A DNA stretch of 64,000 nucleotides from JAKQIM01 sp964633225 (GTDB taxonomy: Bacteria; Chloroflexota; Anaerolineae; Anaerolineales; UBA4823), in the NCBI GenBank assembly GCA_964633225.1, contig CAZWFQ010000008.1, forward strand, positions 9,406-73,405, written 5' to 3'. Under the pieces are notes generated by a model that saw only the letters and a program-made list of their open reading frames with translations, was not told the origin of the DNA and did not search any database. Below are positions 44,892 to 53,026 of the stretch, piece by piece. The first letter of the stretch is position 1, and every line of letters begins with the position of its first letter. The position numbers and the translations under genes are program-made.

Positions 44892-46559
44892 TTATTTTAA
44901 GAGCGCCTTGACTTCTTCCAGCAGTTCGTCGCTCATAAAACCGCCTTTTTGCATCAGGGCCTGGATTTGATCCTGCAGGCAATTTTTCTCGTCTGGCGTC
45001 AGCTCTTTTGCGGTGGAGACGATCACAGGAATCTCAGCAGTCTCGGGATTGCTTCTCAGGTTATCTAACACTGCAAAGCCATCCATTTCCGGCATCATCA
45101 GATCTAAAATGAGCAAATCTGGGTGCTCCTGGTTGGCAATCTGCAGGGTTTCGCGGCCATTGGCGGCCTCGAAGAAGGTGTATTCGCCTTGGGATTGTAA
45201 GATGCGACGTACAAGACGGCGGGCGTCGGGAGCGTCATCAGCAATGAGGATGCGCGGGAAGCGCTCGGGCGCCACCCGGCTGAGAGCAGCCAACAAGCCT
45301 TCTTCCTGGGGCTTATTTTCCTCCGTTTGGGGGATTTCGATGTTGCGTGCCCATCCGGAGCCGAGCACAAGCGGTTCTGCAGGCATGGTATGCCCGGTGC
45401 AATTAATGACTACTACATCGTCGGGCTTGATGACCCCGGCATGGATTAGCTTGAATGTGCCGGCAAAAGCAACAGCCGCAGCTGGCTCAGCCGAAATCCC
45501 TTCCATTTTCGCCAGCATATGCATGGCGCGGTAAGATTCTTCATCGGTGACACTCTCAAACACACCGCCGTCTTCTTTGAAAATCTTCCTGAAAAGGGAG
45601 TATGTGCGTCCTGGTGTACCGGTGGCCAATGTTTCAATATGGGTCTTGGGATTGGTTACCGGGGCGGCCTCGTCCAGGTTTTGCTTCCAAGCGTTTACCA
45701 TTGGGGCACAGCCTGCTGCCTGGATGGCGGCAATGGCTGGAACCCGTTGTCGAGCGAGTCCCATGAGTGCCAACTCTTTAAAGCCCTTGCTGACCCCAAT
45801 TGGCCCCATTCCGCCGCTAATCGATTGCACATACCAGGTGGGTGTGCGCCAGAGTACGCCTGGCTCATCAGGCGGGCCAAGCTCTTCGGTGAGCTGTTCG
45901 GCAATTTCATAGGCGATTGTTTTCATTGCCTCGATCGCTGTGACCGTGCGCGCTCCGCGATCCAGGTACAGGCCGCGCTGTTCAGCAAACTCGGCTGCCA
46001 TGCGCTTGACCTCGTCGTAAGTGCCGGTCACTTTCAGAACTTGGCTTCCATAGAGTGCGATCTCGCGCATTTTGACCGCCGGCACCAGACTGGTGACAAA
46101 GGCCCACAGCTTGATCCCGGCGCGCGCCGTATAAGCTGAGTAGGAGATGGCAACATTGCCTGTGGAGGCAGCCACCATCTCGGTAATCCCGGCTTCCTTG
46201 AGTGCGGCAACCGTCACGGCTGCCTGGCGGTCCTTAAAGGATGCCGTGGGACCCTGTCGTTCGTCCTTAATAAAGATATTGGGACAGCCTAACATTTCAC
46301 CCAGGTTGCAAGCTTGAATAAGCGGCGTTCCGCCTTCTCCCAGCCTGAGCATCTTGTTGTTTTTGCGCAGGGGCAGAAGTTCACTGTATCGCCATAGATC
46401 GAACCTGCGGTTGGCGATATTTTTATAAAAGGTGGGCGCAATATCTTGATACGGATAGATGACTTCGTGCCACTGGCTTTTGCACTTTGGACAACTGATA
46501 TCGTTGGGATGGTAGGCCATCGTGTGGCCACAATCAATACAGCGAATGGAAAATGACAT
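44892..46559 (-). CDS. Threonine synthase-like PLP enzyme fused to a response-regulator receiver domain
   Basis: 555 residues. Residues 1-30 form a zinc-ribbon (RCIDCGHT...SCPKCKSQ); then a fold-type II PLP domain with the PLP Lys in PTASFKDRQAA near 95 and the phosphate-binding STGNVAIS and SGGMGPIG. From about residue 420 a CheY-like receiver domain begins: RILIADDAPDARRL, LDLMMPEMDGF (phospho-Asp), VSTAKE and MQKGG. Threonine synthase makes threonine from phosphohomoserine. Start ATG 46559 follows GAGG; the longer frame from 46712 lacks support and overlaps the CGGC gene. Confidence 0.88.
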   Translation of the reverse strand: MSFSIRCIDCGHTMAYHPNDISCPKCKSQWHEVIYPYQDIAPTFYKNIANRRFDLWRYSELLPLRKNNKMLRLGEGGTPLIQACNLGEMLGCPNIFIKDERQGPTASFKDRQAAVTVAALKEAGITEMVAASTGNVAISYSAYTARAGIKLWAFVTSLVPAVKMREIALYGSQVLKVTGTYDEVKRMAAEFAEQRGLYLDRGARTVTAIEAMKTIAYEIAEQLTEELGPPDEPGVLWRTPTWYVQSISGGMGPIGVSKGFKELALMGLARQRVPAIAAIQAAGCAPMVNAWKQNLDEAAPVTNPKTHIETLATGTPGRTYSLFRKIFKEDGGVFESVTDEESYRAMHMLAKMEGISAEPAAAVAFAGTFKLIHAGVIKPDDVVVINCTGHTMPAEPLVLGSGWARNIEIPQTEENKPQEEGLLAALSRVAPERFPRILIADDAPDARRLVRRILQSQGEYTFFEAANGRETLQIANQEHPDLLILDLMMPEMDGFAVLDNLRSNPETAEIPVIVSTAKELTPDEKNCLQDQIQALMQKGGFMSDELLEEVKALLK

Positions 46560-46575
46560 GGGACACCTCGTTGGC

Positions 46576-47022
46576 TTAATTATAAGCGTCTCGAGTATTT
46601 TTGTCTGCCATAGTCGGCTCGAGCATGGACTGCCAGGCAGGGCCAGCCCAGGTGCCCAACCTGGTGTGCAGATCAAGATACTTTGTAGGGATTGGGTGCG
46701 TACCCAGAACAACCTTTACGCCATAGCGCTCTTCCAGGAAGGTTTTGAAGGTGTGGATGCGCGGGCAGGGTGGGTAGCCAACTAGCAAGCCGGTTGCCAG
46801 ATGGATCACTTGGGCTCCATTTTTGACCATTTCTTCGCCAGTGTATTCCACGTTGCCGCCCGGGCAGCCACCACAGGTGGTGTAGCCCACCAGTTCAATT
46901 TCGGCGTCAGCATATTGAGCAAATGCGCCTTCTTTGTTTCTTATCGCTCGCAAGCACTTCCCGCCGGCGCAGGTGTGATAACGATCACAGATGATAATCC
47001 CAATTTTTACTTTTTTGCTCAT
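46576..47022 (-). CDS. CGGC-domain protein
   Basis: 148 residues. The Cys-rich pattern matches the CGGC family (PF08821): ICDRYHTCAGGKC near the start, TTCGGCPGGNV near 50 and YPPCPRIHTF near 85. Such proteins are thought to bind metal or an Fe-S cluster; function unknown. ATG 47022 is preceded by AGGAGAGAAA, so the longer frame from 47106 is not used. Sits between the threonine synthase fusion and the Mrp cluster on the same strand. Confidence 0.85.
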   Translation of the reverse strand: MSKKVKIGIIICDRYHTCAGGKCLRAIRNKEGAFAQYADAEIELVGYTTCGGCPGGNVEYTGEEMVKNGAQVIHLATGLLVGYPPCPRIHTFKTFLEERYGVKVVLGTHPIPTKYLDLHTRLGTWAGPAWQSMLEPTMADKNTRDAYN

Positions 47023-47042
47023 TTTCTCTCCTGTTAGAGACG

Positions 47043-48473
47043 CTAATTGTTGGTGGACGCGTTTTGTATAGCCTGGCGGAGCGTAGTTACCGCTAATTTG
47101 GCGCAATGTTCGTGACCTTGAGGCAGACCGCCCAACTCAGAAATTATATCTTCGGGTATGATTTGTTGCGCTTCAGTCAACGTTTTGCCCTGCGCTAATC
47201 GGGCAAGCATACTGCCGCAGGCCATCGTTGCCCCACAGCCATCTGTGGTGTAGCGGATCTCTTGAATAACATCTCCTGCCAATCTTAAATCAATTTGCAT
47301 GCTGTCGCCGCACTTGCCGCGCACAAATCCACGGGCATTGGGAGTTTCCATGTTGCCCATATTTTCTCGACTCTCGATTAATTGGCGAGCTTTTTCAGAG
47401 TAAGCTCGGTGTTCCAGCGTGGGGTTGTCGACATAGATGGCAGGAATGTTAACGAATATCCCTAGTAAGCCATGAAGTTCCTCCAGGCAAACGGTTTCTA
47501 TTTCTCCTGAATCGCATAACGCCGCCACCTGGGGATCAATCGGCAATTGGGCTAACATCGGTGCGCCAGCGGTTTTGGCGACCTCAACCGCATGGCTGGG
47601 GCCGAAGATGAAATGCTGCTTGCCGGTGTCTGGACAAGTAAAGTAAGCCATGTTCTCTACAATGCCAACGATGGGCGTATTGAGTGCTTGTGCCATATGC
47701 ACAGCTTTGCGTACGATCATGGATGCCAGGCTTTGTGGGGTGGTGACCATCACAATGCCGTTGACTGGCAGCGACTGCATGGTGGTTAGCGCTGCATCAG
47801 AAGTGCCTGGCGGCAGATCCACCAACAGGTAATCCAGGTCTCCCCACATCACATCTCCCCAGAGCTGGGTGATGGCTCGACCGATGAGCGGACCGCGCCA
47901 GATAACCGGCCGGTCTTCGTCTTCAAGCAAAAAATTCATTGACATGACCTTGACCCCACAGTTGCTCTGCATAGGCCTGAGCCCAACCGGTCCGGACTCG
48001 ACCGGCCCGTGCAGTCCAAATAACATGGGAATGCTGGGCCCGGTGATGTCTGCATCTAGGACGCCAACTTGGTAACCTGCTCGCGCGAGTCCAGCTGCCA
48101 GCAGGCCGGTGACCAGGGATTTTCCAACACCACCTTTGCCGCTCATCACTGCTACCACGCGTTTGATGTGGTTGTATTGGGCGGCGGCGCCTTCTTTGGG
48201 CTCTCCAAAGATTGCTTTGCGTTCATTGTCAGTCATGGCAGTCAACTTGACTGATACCTGTTTGACGTCTGGCAAAGCGCTGACGGCAGCGCGCACATCG
48301 GCCTCGATCTGGCTCTTGAGCGGGCAGTTGGGCACCGTCAGGGCAATGGTGATCTCCACCTTGCTGCCGCGCACCTGCACCTCACGCACCATCTTTAAAT
48401 CAGTAAGGCTGCGGTGCAGCTCGGGGTCGTTGACATGGGATAATGCTTCAAGTACTTGATCTTGACTTGGCAT
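47043..48473 (-). CDS. DUF59-Mrp/NBP35 ATPase-IscU/NifU triple fusion
   Basis: 476 residues. N-terminal MIP18/DUF59 domain (residues 1-85, LSHVNDPEL), then an Mrp/NBP35 P-loop domain: deviant Walker A SGKGGVGKS near 110, DADITGPSIP, VDLPPGTSD near 215. The C-terminal 125 residues are an IscU/NifU-like scaffold domain with Cys in RGKCGDSM, DGCGATMACG and HEHCAKL. This joins Fe-S carrier, targeting and scaffold functions in one chain. Start ATG 48473 has AGGAG 8 bases upstream; the earlier frame is not used. It is the most downstream Fe-S gene of the Orp-like set. Confidence 0.9.
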   Translation of the reverse strand: MPSQDQVLEALSHVNDPELHRSLTDLKMVREVQVRGSKVEITIALTVPNCPLKSQIEADVRAAVSALPDVKQVSVKLTAMTDNERKAIFGEPKEGAAAQYNHIKRVVAVMSGKGGVGKSLVTGLLAAGLARAGYQVGVLDADITGPSIPMLFGLHGPVESGPVGLRPMQSNCGVKVMSMNFLLEDEDRPVIWRGPLIGRAITQLWGDVMWGDLDYLLVDLPPGTSDAALTTMQSLPVNGIVMVTTPQSLASMIVRKAVHMAQALNTPIVGIVENMAYFTCPDTGKQHFIFGPSHAVEVAKTAGAPMLAQLPIDPQVAALCDSGEIETVCLEELHGLLGIFVNIPAIYVDNPTLEHRAYSEKARQLIESRENMGNMETPNARGFVRGKCGDSMQIDLRLAGDVIQEIRYTTDGCGATMACGSMLARLAQGKTLTEAQQIIPEDIISELGGLPQGHEHCAKLAVTTLRQAIQNASTNN

Positions 48474-48499
48474 AAGAGATACTCCTGAGTATTGGTTGG

Positions 48500-48844
48500 T
48501 TAAGATCCTGGCTGCTTGTGATGATTGTTGGACTGTTCTTGTCCGGTCAGCCATTGCCGGAATAATGCAGTCAATTCTTCGGCCTGAACATGGCCGACAA
48601 TTTCCATATCTATGCCAGTCACGCCTTCTACCTCTTCCACGGCATGCTGGATTTCCAGCGAAAGCGGCACGGCAATTGGGCAAAGCGGTGAGGATGGGCG
48701 GAATTTATAGGTTACATGTCCGTCTGCGGTTACTTCAAGATCTTCGATCAGACGCATGCGCGCGACGTCCACACCGGTTTCGGGGTCAATGACTCTTGAA
48801 AGGCGTTCTAAAATAGCCTGGTGTAAGGTTTGGGGGTTAATCAT
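48500..48844 (-). CDS. MIP18/DUF59-family iron-sulfur assembly protein
   Basis: 114 residues, one DUF59 domain: ERLSRVIDPETGVDVARMRLIEDLEV near 15 and SSPLCPIAVPLSLEIQHAVEEVEGV, with the conserved Cys near 58. Such proteins act in Fe-S transfer or as PaaD-like chaperones. Start ATG 48844 has GGAGG 5 bases upstream and overlaps the upstream ATPase gene by 8 bases, implying coupling. Confidence 0.83.
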   Translation of the reverse strand: MINPQTLHQAILERLSRVIDPETGVDVARMRLIEDLEVTADGHVTYKFRPSSPLCPIAVPLSLEIQHAVEEVEGVTGIDMEIVGHVQAEELTALFRQWLTGQEQSNNHHKQPGS

Positions 48845-49757
48845 GAAGACCTCCAGACGCATCTAGTTGAGCTACAATGTTTTGCCAGATGTTTACTAGC
48901 GCCTTGCTTGAAGGGGCATCGGGCTGGTAGGCGGTGACCGGCTTGCCGTTCAACATGGCTTCGGTGACGGTCTGGTCAAAGGGAATTGAGCCAATCCGTT
49001 CGACGCCCAGCTCAGTACAAATTTTATCGATTTCAGACGCTCCTTGCGGGTAAATATCTGCTTTGTTGATTACCACCAACGTTGGAATGCGGAAATGAGC
49101 GGTGGTTTCTAGGATACGTTTGAGATCGTGAATGCCAGCCATAGTTGGTTCGGTGACAATGACAGCCAGATCGGCACCAGCCGCGGCAGCGATCACCGGG
49201 CAGCCAATCCCTGGCGGACCATCTACGATTACCAACTGGCTGTTTGTGTCGAGCCCGAGCAAGCGGGCGTTTTGCTTGACCAGGGTCACTAATTTGCCGG
49301 AATTTTCTTGGGCGGGGTAAAGATCGGCGTGGAGGAGCGGCCCATAGCGGCTCTCAGAGCGATACCAGCACCCGGCTATCTGCGGCTGCATGTGAATGGC
49401 TTCTTCAGGGCATTGGTAAACACAAGCCGCACAGCCATCGCAGGCGATCGGATCCACCACGTACGATGGCTGTGCATTGGTGGGGGGAATGATTGCGTCG
49501 AAGCGACAGACCTGCTCGCAGATTCCGCAACCCTGGCAGCGCATTGGATCAATTACTGCTACCGAGCCGCCGGTGAAATCGTGCGTTTCTATACGCTGTG
49601 GACGCAGCACCAGCGCCAGGTTGGCTGCATCTACGTCCGCATCGGCCAGTACAGCCTTGAGTGCATGTGGGCCGGTATATGCCAGGTGAGCAAATGCTGC
49701 GACAAGACTGGTTTTGCCAGTGCCGCCTTTACCGCTGAGGATGACCAATTGTTTCAT
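48837..49757 (-). CDS. MinD/Mrp-type ATPase with inserted [4Fe-4S] ferredoxin domain (Orp3/4-like)
   Basis: 306 residues. P-loop SGKGGTGKTS near 10 (deviant Walker A), DADVDAANL; two [4Fe-4S] ferredoxin motifs (CQGCGICEQVC near 75 and CDGCAACVYQCP near 105), then VIVDGPPGIGCPV near 180. This arrangement is characteristic of ATPases paired with NifX/Orp proteins in anaerobes. ATG 49757 is used; an ATG at 49766 lies too close to the GGAG. Its partner is the similar ATPase at 53027-53884. Confidence 0.88.
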   Translation of the reverse strand: MKQLVILSGKGGTGKTSLVAAFAHLAYTGPHALKAVLADADVDAANLALVLRPQRIETHDFTGGSVAVIDPMRCQGCGICEQVCRFDAIIPPTNAQPSYVVDPIACDGCAACVYQCPEEAIHMQPQIAGCWYRSESRYGPLLHADLYPAQENSGKLVTLVKQNARLLGLDTNSQLVIVDGPPGIGCPVIAAAAGADLAVIVTEPTMAGIHDLKRILETTAHFRIPTLVVINKADIYPQGASEIDKICTELGVERIGSIPFDQTVTEAMLNGKPVTAYQPDAPSSKALVNIWQNIVAQLDASGGLHD

Positions 49758-49784
49758 GTAATACATATCTCCAAAGGTTTATGC

Positions 49785-50345
49785 TTAAAATACCCAAAAA
49801 TACCGCGGCGCCCGCTTTAAATAAGCCCGGTAAGGTTCTCCATATTGTTTCAGGCACACATCTTCTTCGGCCAGGATGCTAAAATGCTCCAACAGCCTGG
49901 CGGCAGCCCAAAAGGCTACGGCTATCCACGAGCCGACAGCAATGCAGGCGCCCAGCAATACCACTGATGAAGTAACGACTTGTGGATGGCGTGAGACGCA
50001 ATAAATACCACGCGTAATCGGCTCATCCAATGGGGTGTTTCGGAAATCAAACAGCGCTTTGATCAGGCCAAGCAACCCAAGCGCAATCAAGATCGCTCCC
50101 ACTACGAAGACCGGACTACCGATTTTGAGCGGTGTGAGGGCAAGTAAGGCCAGGCAGATGAGCGCGCACAATTTTCCGGCAATTGTGAGAGCCTGCTGCT
50201 TGGGGTTCCAGCCTGAGCGATCCCAAAGTCGTTTTACCACTTCTTTAGGAAATAACACGAAGAGAATGCTATCTGTCAATCCTAACAGCAAGATTGCCAA
50301 CCAGCCATTCAGCCAGCCAAGTTGTAAAATGGGGAAAAATTCCAT
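49785..50345 (-). CDS. ICMT-like membrane methyltransferase (copy 1 of 3)
   Basis: 186 residues, about five membrane helices; C-terminal pattern GIYCVSRHPQVV...EYGEPYRAYLKRAPR is that of the isoprenylcysteine carboxyl-methyltransferase/phospholipid methyltransferase family. The likely SAM site lies in the RHPQ and E-x2-L/Y region. Protein or lipid substrate unknown. Two further members follow upstream in the same direction (50447-51139, 51160-51666), with about 100 bases between this copy and the second, unlike the tight spacing elsewhere. Confidence 0.75.
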   Translation of the reverse strand: MEFFPILQLGWLNGWLAILLLGLTDSILFVLFPKEVVKRLWDRSGWNPKQQALTIAGKLCALICLALLALTPLKIGSPVFVVGAILIALGLLGLIKALFDFRNTPLDEPITRGIYCVSRHPQVVTSSVVLLGACIAVGSWIAVAFWAAARLLEHFSILAEEDVCLKQYGEPYRAYLKRAPRYFWVF

Positions 50346-50446
50346 AATGCATCCAGGTCAGAAACACAGATCAGACAAGATAAGTCTTGATGGTAAACAG
50401 GATGGTTGCAAATAGAGGCATAGGTAGAACTCCAGGTTGCTTGGCG

Positions 50447-51139
50447 TCAGAATATAAACGGGATCATCCGCCATGATTTCTCGCAGTAAGTTGTCCATTC
50501 TGGGCCAAATGCATGGCGCATCATGGTTTCCTCGTCTCGGATGCGGAATAGAATAGTGATCAGGAATACCAAAGTCAAGATCAGCCCGATCCACGAACGG
50601 AATAACATAGATAGCCCAATCCCCTGTAGCAGGCCGCCCAGGTAACGTGGGTGGCGGATGCAACGATACAGCCCGTTGGTGATCAGGCGGTGTTCCTTCT
50701 GTAGGGTTACTTCAGGGCTGTACAGCCGGCCCAGCACCCAGCTTGACCAAAAGATTAGGCCCACTCCCAGGGAAGCGATGATCAGGCCGGCCCAGCGTAT
50801 CGGTGGGCCGGCATCCATCACGCCAATGCTGCGGCGGTCTGCAAAGGGCACAAAGACGAGCGCACCAAACAATATAGTCGTAATAAAAATGCGTACAATG
50901 CGCTGGCGCGGAACAAACCTATTGTCTTGTCCCTTGCCCAGTGTATTGCCCATGCCGCCGAGGCGCTGGATCATGTAGGCGGCCAGCAATCCGAAGGCGG
51001 CAATGCTGATGGCGTAACCAACCAACTGCGGAAAAGCGAAAAAGCCAGGCAGGTCATCGAATCCCCAGCCGAGCAGCGGCAGGCCAAGGTATATGGCTAG
51101 GGTGTAGAAGAAAGTTATGGCGCAGCGAAAGATTTTCAA
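50447..51139 (-). CDS. ICMT-like membrane methyltransferase (copy 2 of 3)
   Basis: 230 residues, six or seven membrane helices, ending in the family signature ITNGLYRCIRHPRYLGGLL near 155 and EETMMRHAFGPEWTTYCEK near 200. Start TTG 51139 with AGGG upstream. The first 100 residues carry extra helices not found in the other two copies. Substrate unknown. Confidence 0.75.
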   Translation of the reverse strand: MKIFRCAITFFYTLAIYLGLPLLGWGFDDLPGFFAFPQLVGYAISIAAFGLLAAYMIQRLGGMGNTLGKGQDNRFVPRQRIVRIFITTILFGALVFVPFADRRSIGVMDAGPPIRWAGLIIASLGVGLIFWSSWVLGRLYSPEVTLQKEHRLITNGLYRCIRHPRYLGGLLQGIGLSMLFRSWIGLILTLVFLITILFRIRDEETMMRHAFGPEWTTYCEKSWRMIPFIF

Positions 51140-51159
51140 GACAGGCCCTTTTCAAATAT

Positions 51160-51666
51160 CTATGGTTCTCTGCTGGAACGTTTGGTTTGAATGTGGCGAA
51201 AAATACCAAGCAGCAGGTTTGTCTGAGGCACGCGCTGCATATACTGCCGGTACTCATCGCCAAATTTTTCAACACCATCTTGGTCGGCCGCTTGAATATC
51301 TAGCCAAATCAACACAGCAGAAATGACGCCTAGCAAAATCACCAACCAATGTTGAGCAAGCAACATCAGTGCCAGGTTAAACAAGATGCCGCTTAGGTAT
51401 TGTGGGTGGCGGACAATGGCGTACAGGCTGGTGTCTACCAGGTTTGTTGTTTCAACATAACTTTTTCCCTTTGCTACACCACCTTTCTGGCGCAAGATGA
51501 AAATAGGGCCAAATCCAAAAACTAACGAGACTGCCCAGATTCCCCAACCTGCCCATTGAAGCGGGGGCCATCCGGGCAGCTTGAACACAAAGAAAGCAAG
51601 GATATATTGTGCAACAAGGATGATGCTGATAATGATGATGCCTACAGGTGGCTTCCATGGTTTCAT
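51160..51666 (-). CDS. ICMT-like membrane methyltransferase (copy 3 of 3)
   Basis: 168 residues, four or five helices; family pattern DTSLYAIVRHPQYLSGILF near 95 and DGVEKFGDEYRQYMQRVPQ near 140. The start is uncertain: ATG 51666 or TTG 51687, the latter overlapping the upstream MBL gene. The three methyltransferases differ clearly in sequence, so they are an old duplication or separately acquired, not recent copies. Confidence 0.75.
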   Translation of the reverse strand: MKPWKPPVGIIIISIILVAQYILAFFVFKLPGWPPLQWAGWGIWAVSLVFGFGPIFILRQKGGVAKGKSYVETTNLVDTSLYAIVRHPQYLSGILFNLALMLLAQHWLVILLGVISAVLIWLDIQAADQDGVEKFGDEYRQYMQRVPQTNLLLGIFRHIQTKRSSREP

Positions 51667-51679
51667 AGTTGTTTTGTTC

Positions 51680-52519
51680 TTAATCAAACCTCAGCACGGT
51701 GCCTGCCGGGCAGGGCTTGGCTTTTTTGCCAAAGGCTTGCGACAGGGCTTCCAGGGCGCGTTCGCCAGTGCAATGATTGAGGAATAGATACGGCATGTCC
51801 TGGGCGTTTATGGCACGTAAAATTGTAATTGTGTGTTCCAATGTGTTCGCATCCAGGCTGGTCAGATGTGCTCCGCCCACAATCGCAATGATCTTTTTGT
51901 TGAAAATACGTTGCATATGCATCAGCGTATTTAGCAGTCCAGCATGGCAGCACCCGCAAACCAAGATCAATCCTGACAATGTATCTAATACCAGTGCCAT
52001 ATCATCGCGATAGGGATCGGGTTGCCATCCACTGTCTGACTGGATGAAGTGGTGAGCGCTACGCCCTTCGAATTCTGTCCGTGAAGTGATCTCGCCGGTT
52101 GTCCACACCCCAGGCAATGCCTGGATTGGCTTAACGCTTAGGTTCAAGGTGGCGTGTTTCGCCAGGTCAGTTTGCGTTATGTGCAAGCCAATGCTGCGAG
52201 TCTGCCCATCTTTGATGGCATAGCGTTCGCGGAACAAATCGGGATGGGCGTAGAGAGGCAAACCAGGCCGGCTTTTTTGTAGAAATGCTTCCAGGCCACC
52301 GGTGTGGTCGTAGTGTGCGTGGCTGAGGACCAGAGCGTCCATCTGGCATAGATCCAGCCCCAACTGAGCGGCATTATGTACCAGCACATCGCCACTTTGC
52401 CCGGTATCAAAAAGGAGCTGGCTAGCGGGGGTCTCGATTGCAAAAGAAACACCGTGTTCGGCTTGAAAGCGAGCGGTATCCAACGTATTGTTATCAACCA
52501 GGCAGCGCACTGTGAACAT
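51680..52519 (-). CDS. Metallo-beta-lactamase-fold hydrolase (COG1237 type)
   Basis: 279 residues. Metal-binding HAHYDHTGG near 65, with CGCCHAGLLN near 195 and IVGGAHLTS near 220; FTVRCLVDNNT at the start, FAIETPASQLLFDTGQSGDVL and LDLCQMDALVLSHAHYDHTGGL are features of the COG1237 group related to dihydropteridine-type phosphate synthases. Activity is unknown. ATG 52519 follows a GGTGG and one base of overlap past the upstream stop; a longer frame from 52570 is not supported. Confidence 0.83.
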   Translation of the reverse strand: MFTVRCLVDNNTLDTARFQAEHGVSFAIETPASQLLFDTGQSGDVLVHNAAQLGLDLCQMDALVLSHAHYDHTGGLEAFLQKSRPGLPLYAHPDLFRERYAIKDGQTRSIGLHITQTDLAKHATLNLSVKPIQALPGVWTTGEITSRTEFEGRSAHHFIQSDSGWQPDPYRDDMALVLDTLSGLILVCGCCHAGLLNTLMHMQRIFNKKIIAIVGGAHLTSLDANTLEHTITILRAINAQDMPYLFLNHCTGERALEALSQAFGKKAKPCPAGTVLRFD

Positions 52520-52520
52520 G

Positions 52521-52913
52521 TTAAGCCACCATAAATACTTCGATTTCGGGATGGTTGAGTGCCTCTTCACAGATGGGCCCGCGCTGCAAAAAGCTCAGCG
52601 CCAATCCACTGCCGCGTACCGATAGCAGGCGTTCGCCAGGCTGGATGTGAGCCTCGTGCGGCAGGGTCACAAGGCCTTTGGGACCAATCTCGGTGCGTCC
52701 AATAGAGCGCGATACCAAAACCGTGTTATTCAGTTTCTGTGGCCGGCCAAGCGCTACGCCCCCAGAGCGTTTGCTGCCGCGGATGACAATGGCGGTCTCG
52801 CCTTCTTGAAACCCATATTCTGCGTAGGATTCTGGCGGTATTTGGATTTTGCCGGCTGGGCTAACGATGCACCAGCCAAACACCCACTTGCCACCTTTTG
52901 CTAATTGAGGCAT
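52521..52913 (-). CDS. Double AbrB-like (SpoVT/AbrB) small protein
   Basis: 130 residues with two swapped-hairpin-like segments: GKIQIPPESYAEYGFQEGET near 20-40 and GPKGLVTLPHEAHIQPGERL near 75-100. Each resembles an AbrB/SpoVT DNA-binding domain (GKI-x-IP-x-x-x... then G-x-x). No other domain is seen. It could be a DNA-binding regulator of the cluster or a structural protein. The ATG lies one gene upstream of the MBL gene with stop-start coupling. Confidence 0.55.
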   Translation of the reverse strand: MPQLAKGGKWVFGWCIVSPAGKIQIPPESYAEYGFQEGETAIVIRGSKRSGGVALGRPQKLNNTVLVSRSIGRTEIGPKGLVTLPHEAHIQPGERLLSVRGSGLALSFLQRGPICEEALNHPEIEVFMVA

Positions 52914-53026
52914 AAGTCAATCCTCTTGATCATATTGCTCTTGGCTGTTATTGTGGAAACGCAAGCGCAGCCCGGAAAGATTTTCCAGGCCGCAGATAAA
53001 AAAGCAGGTAGAGTTGGGCTGTCGAT

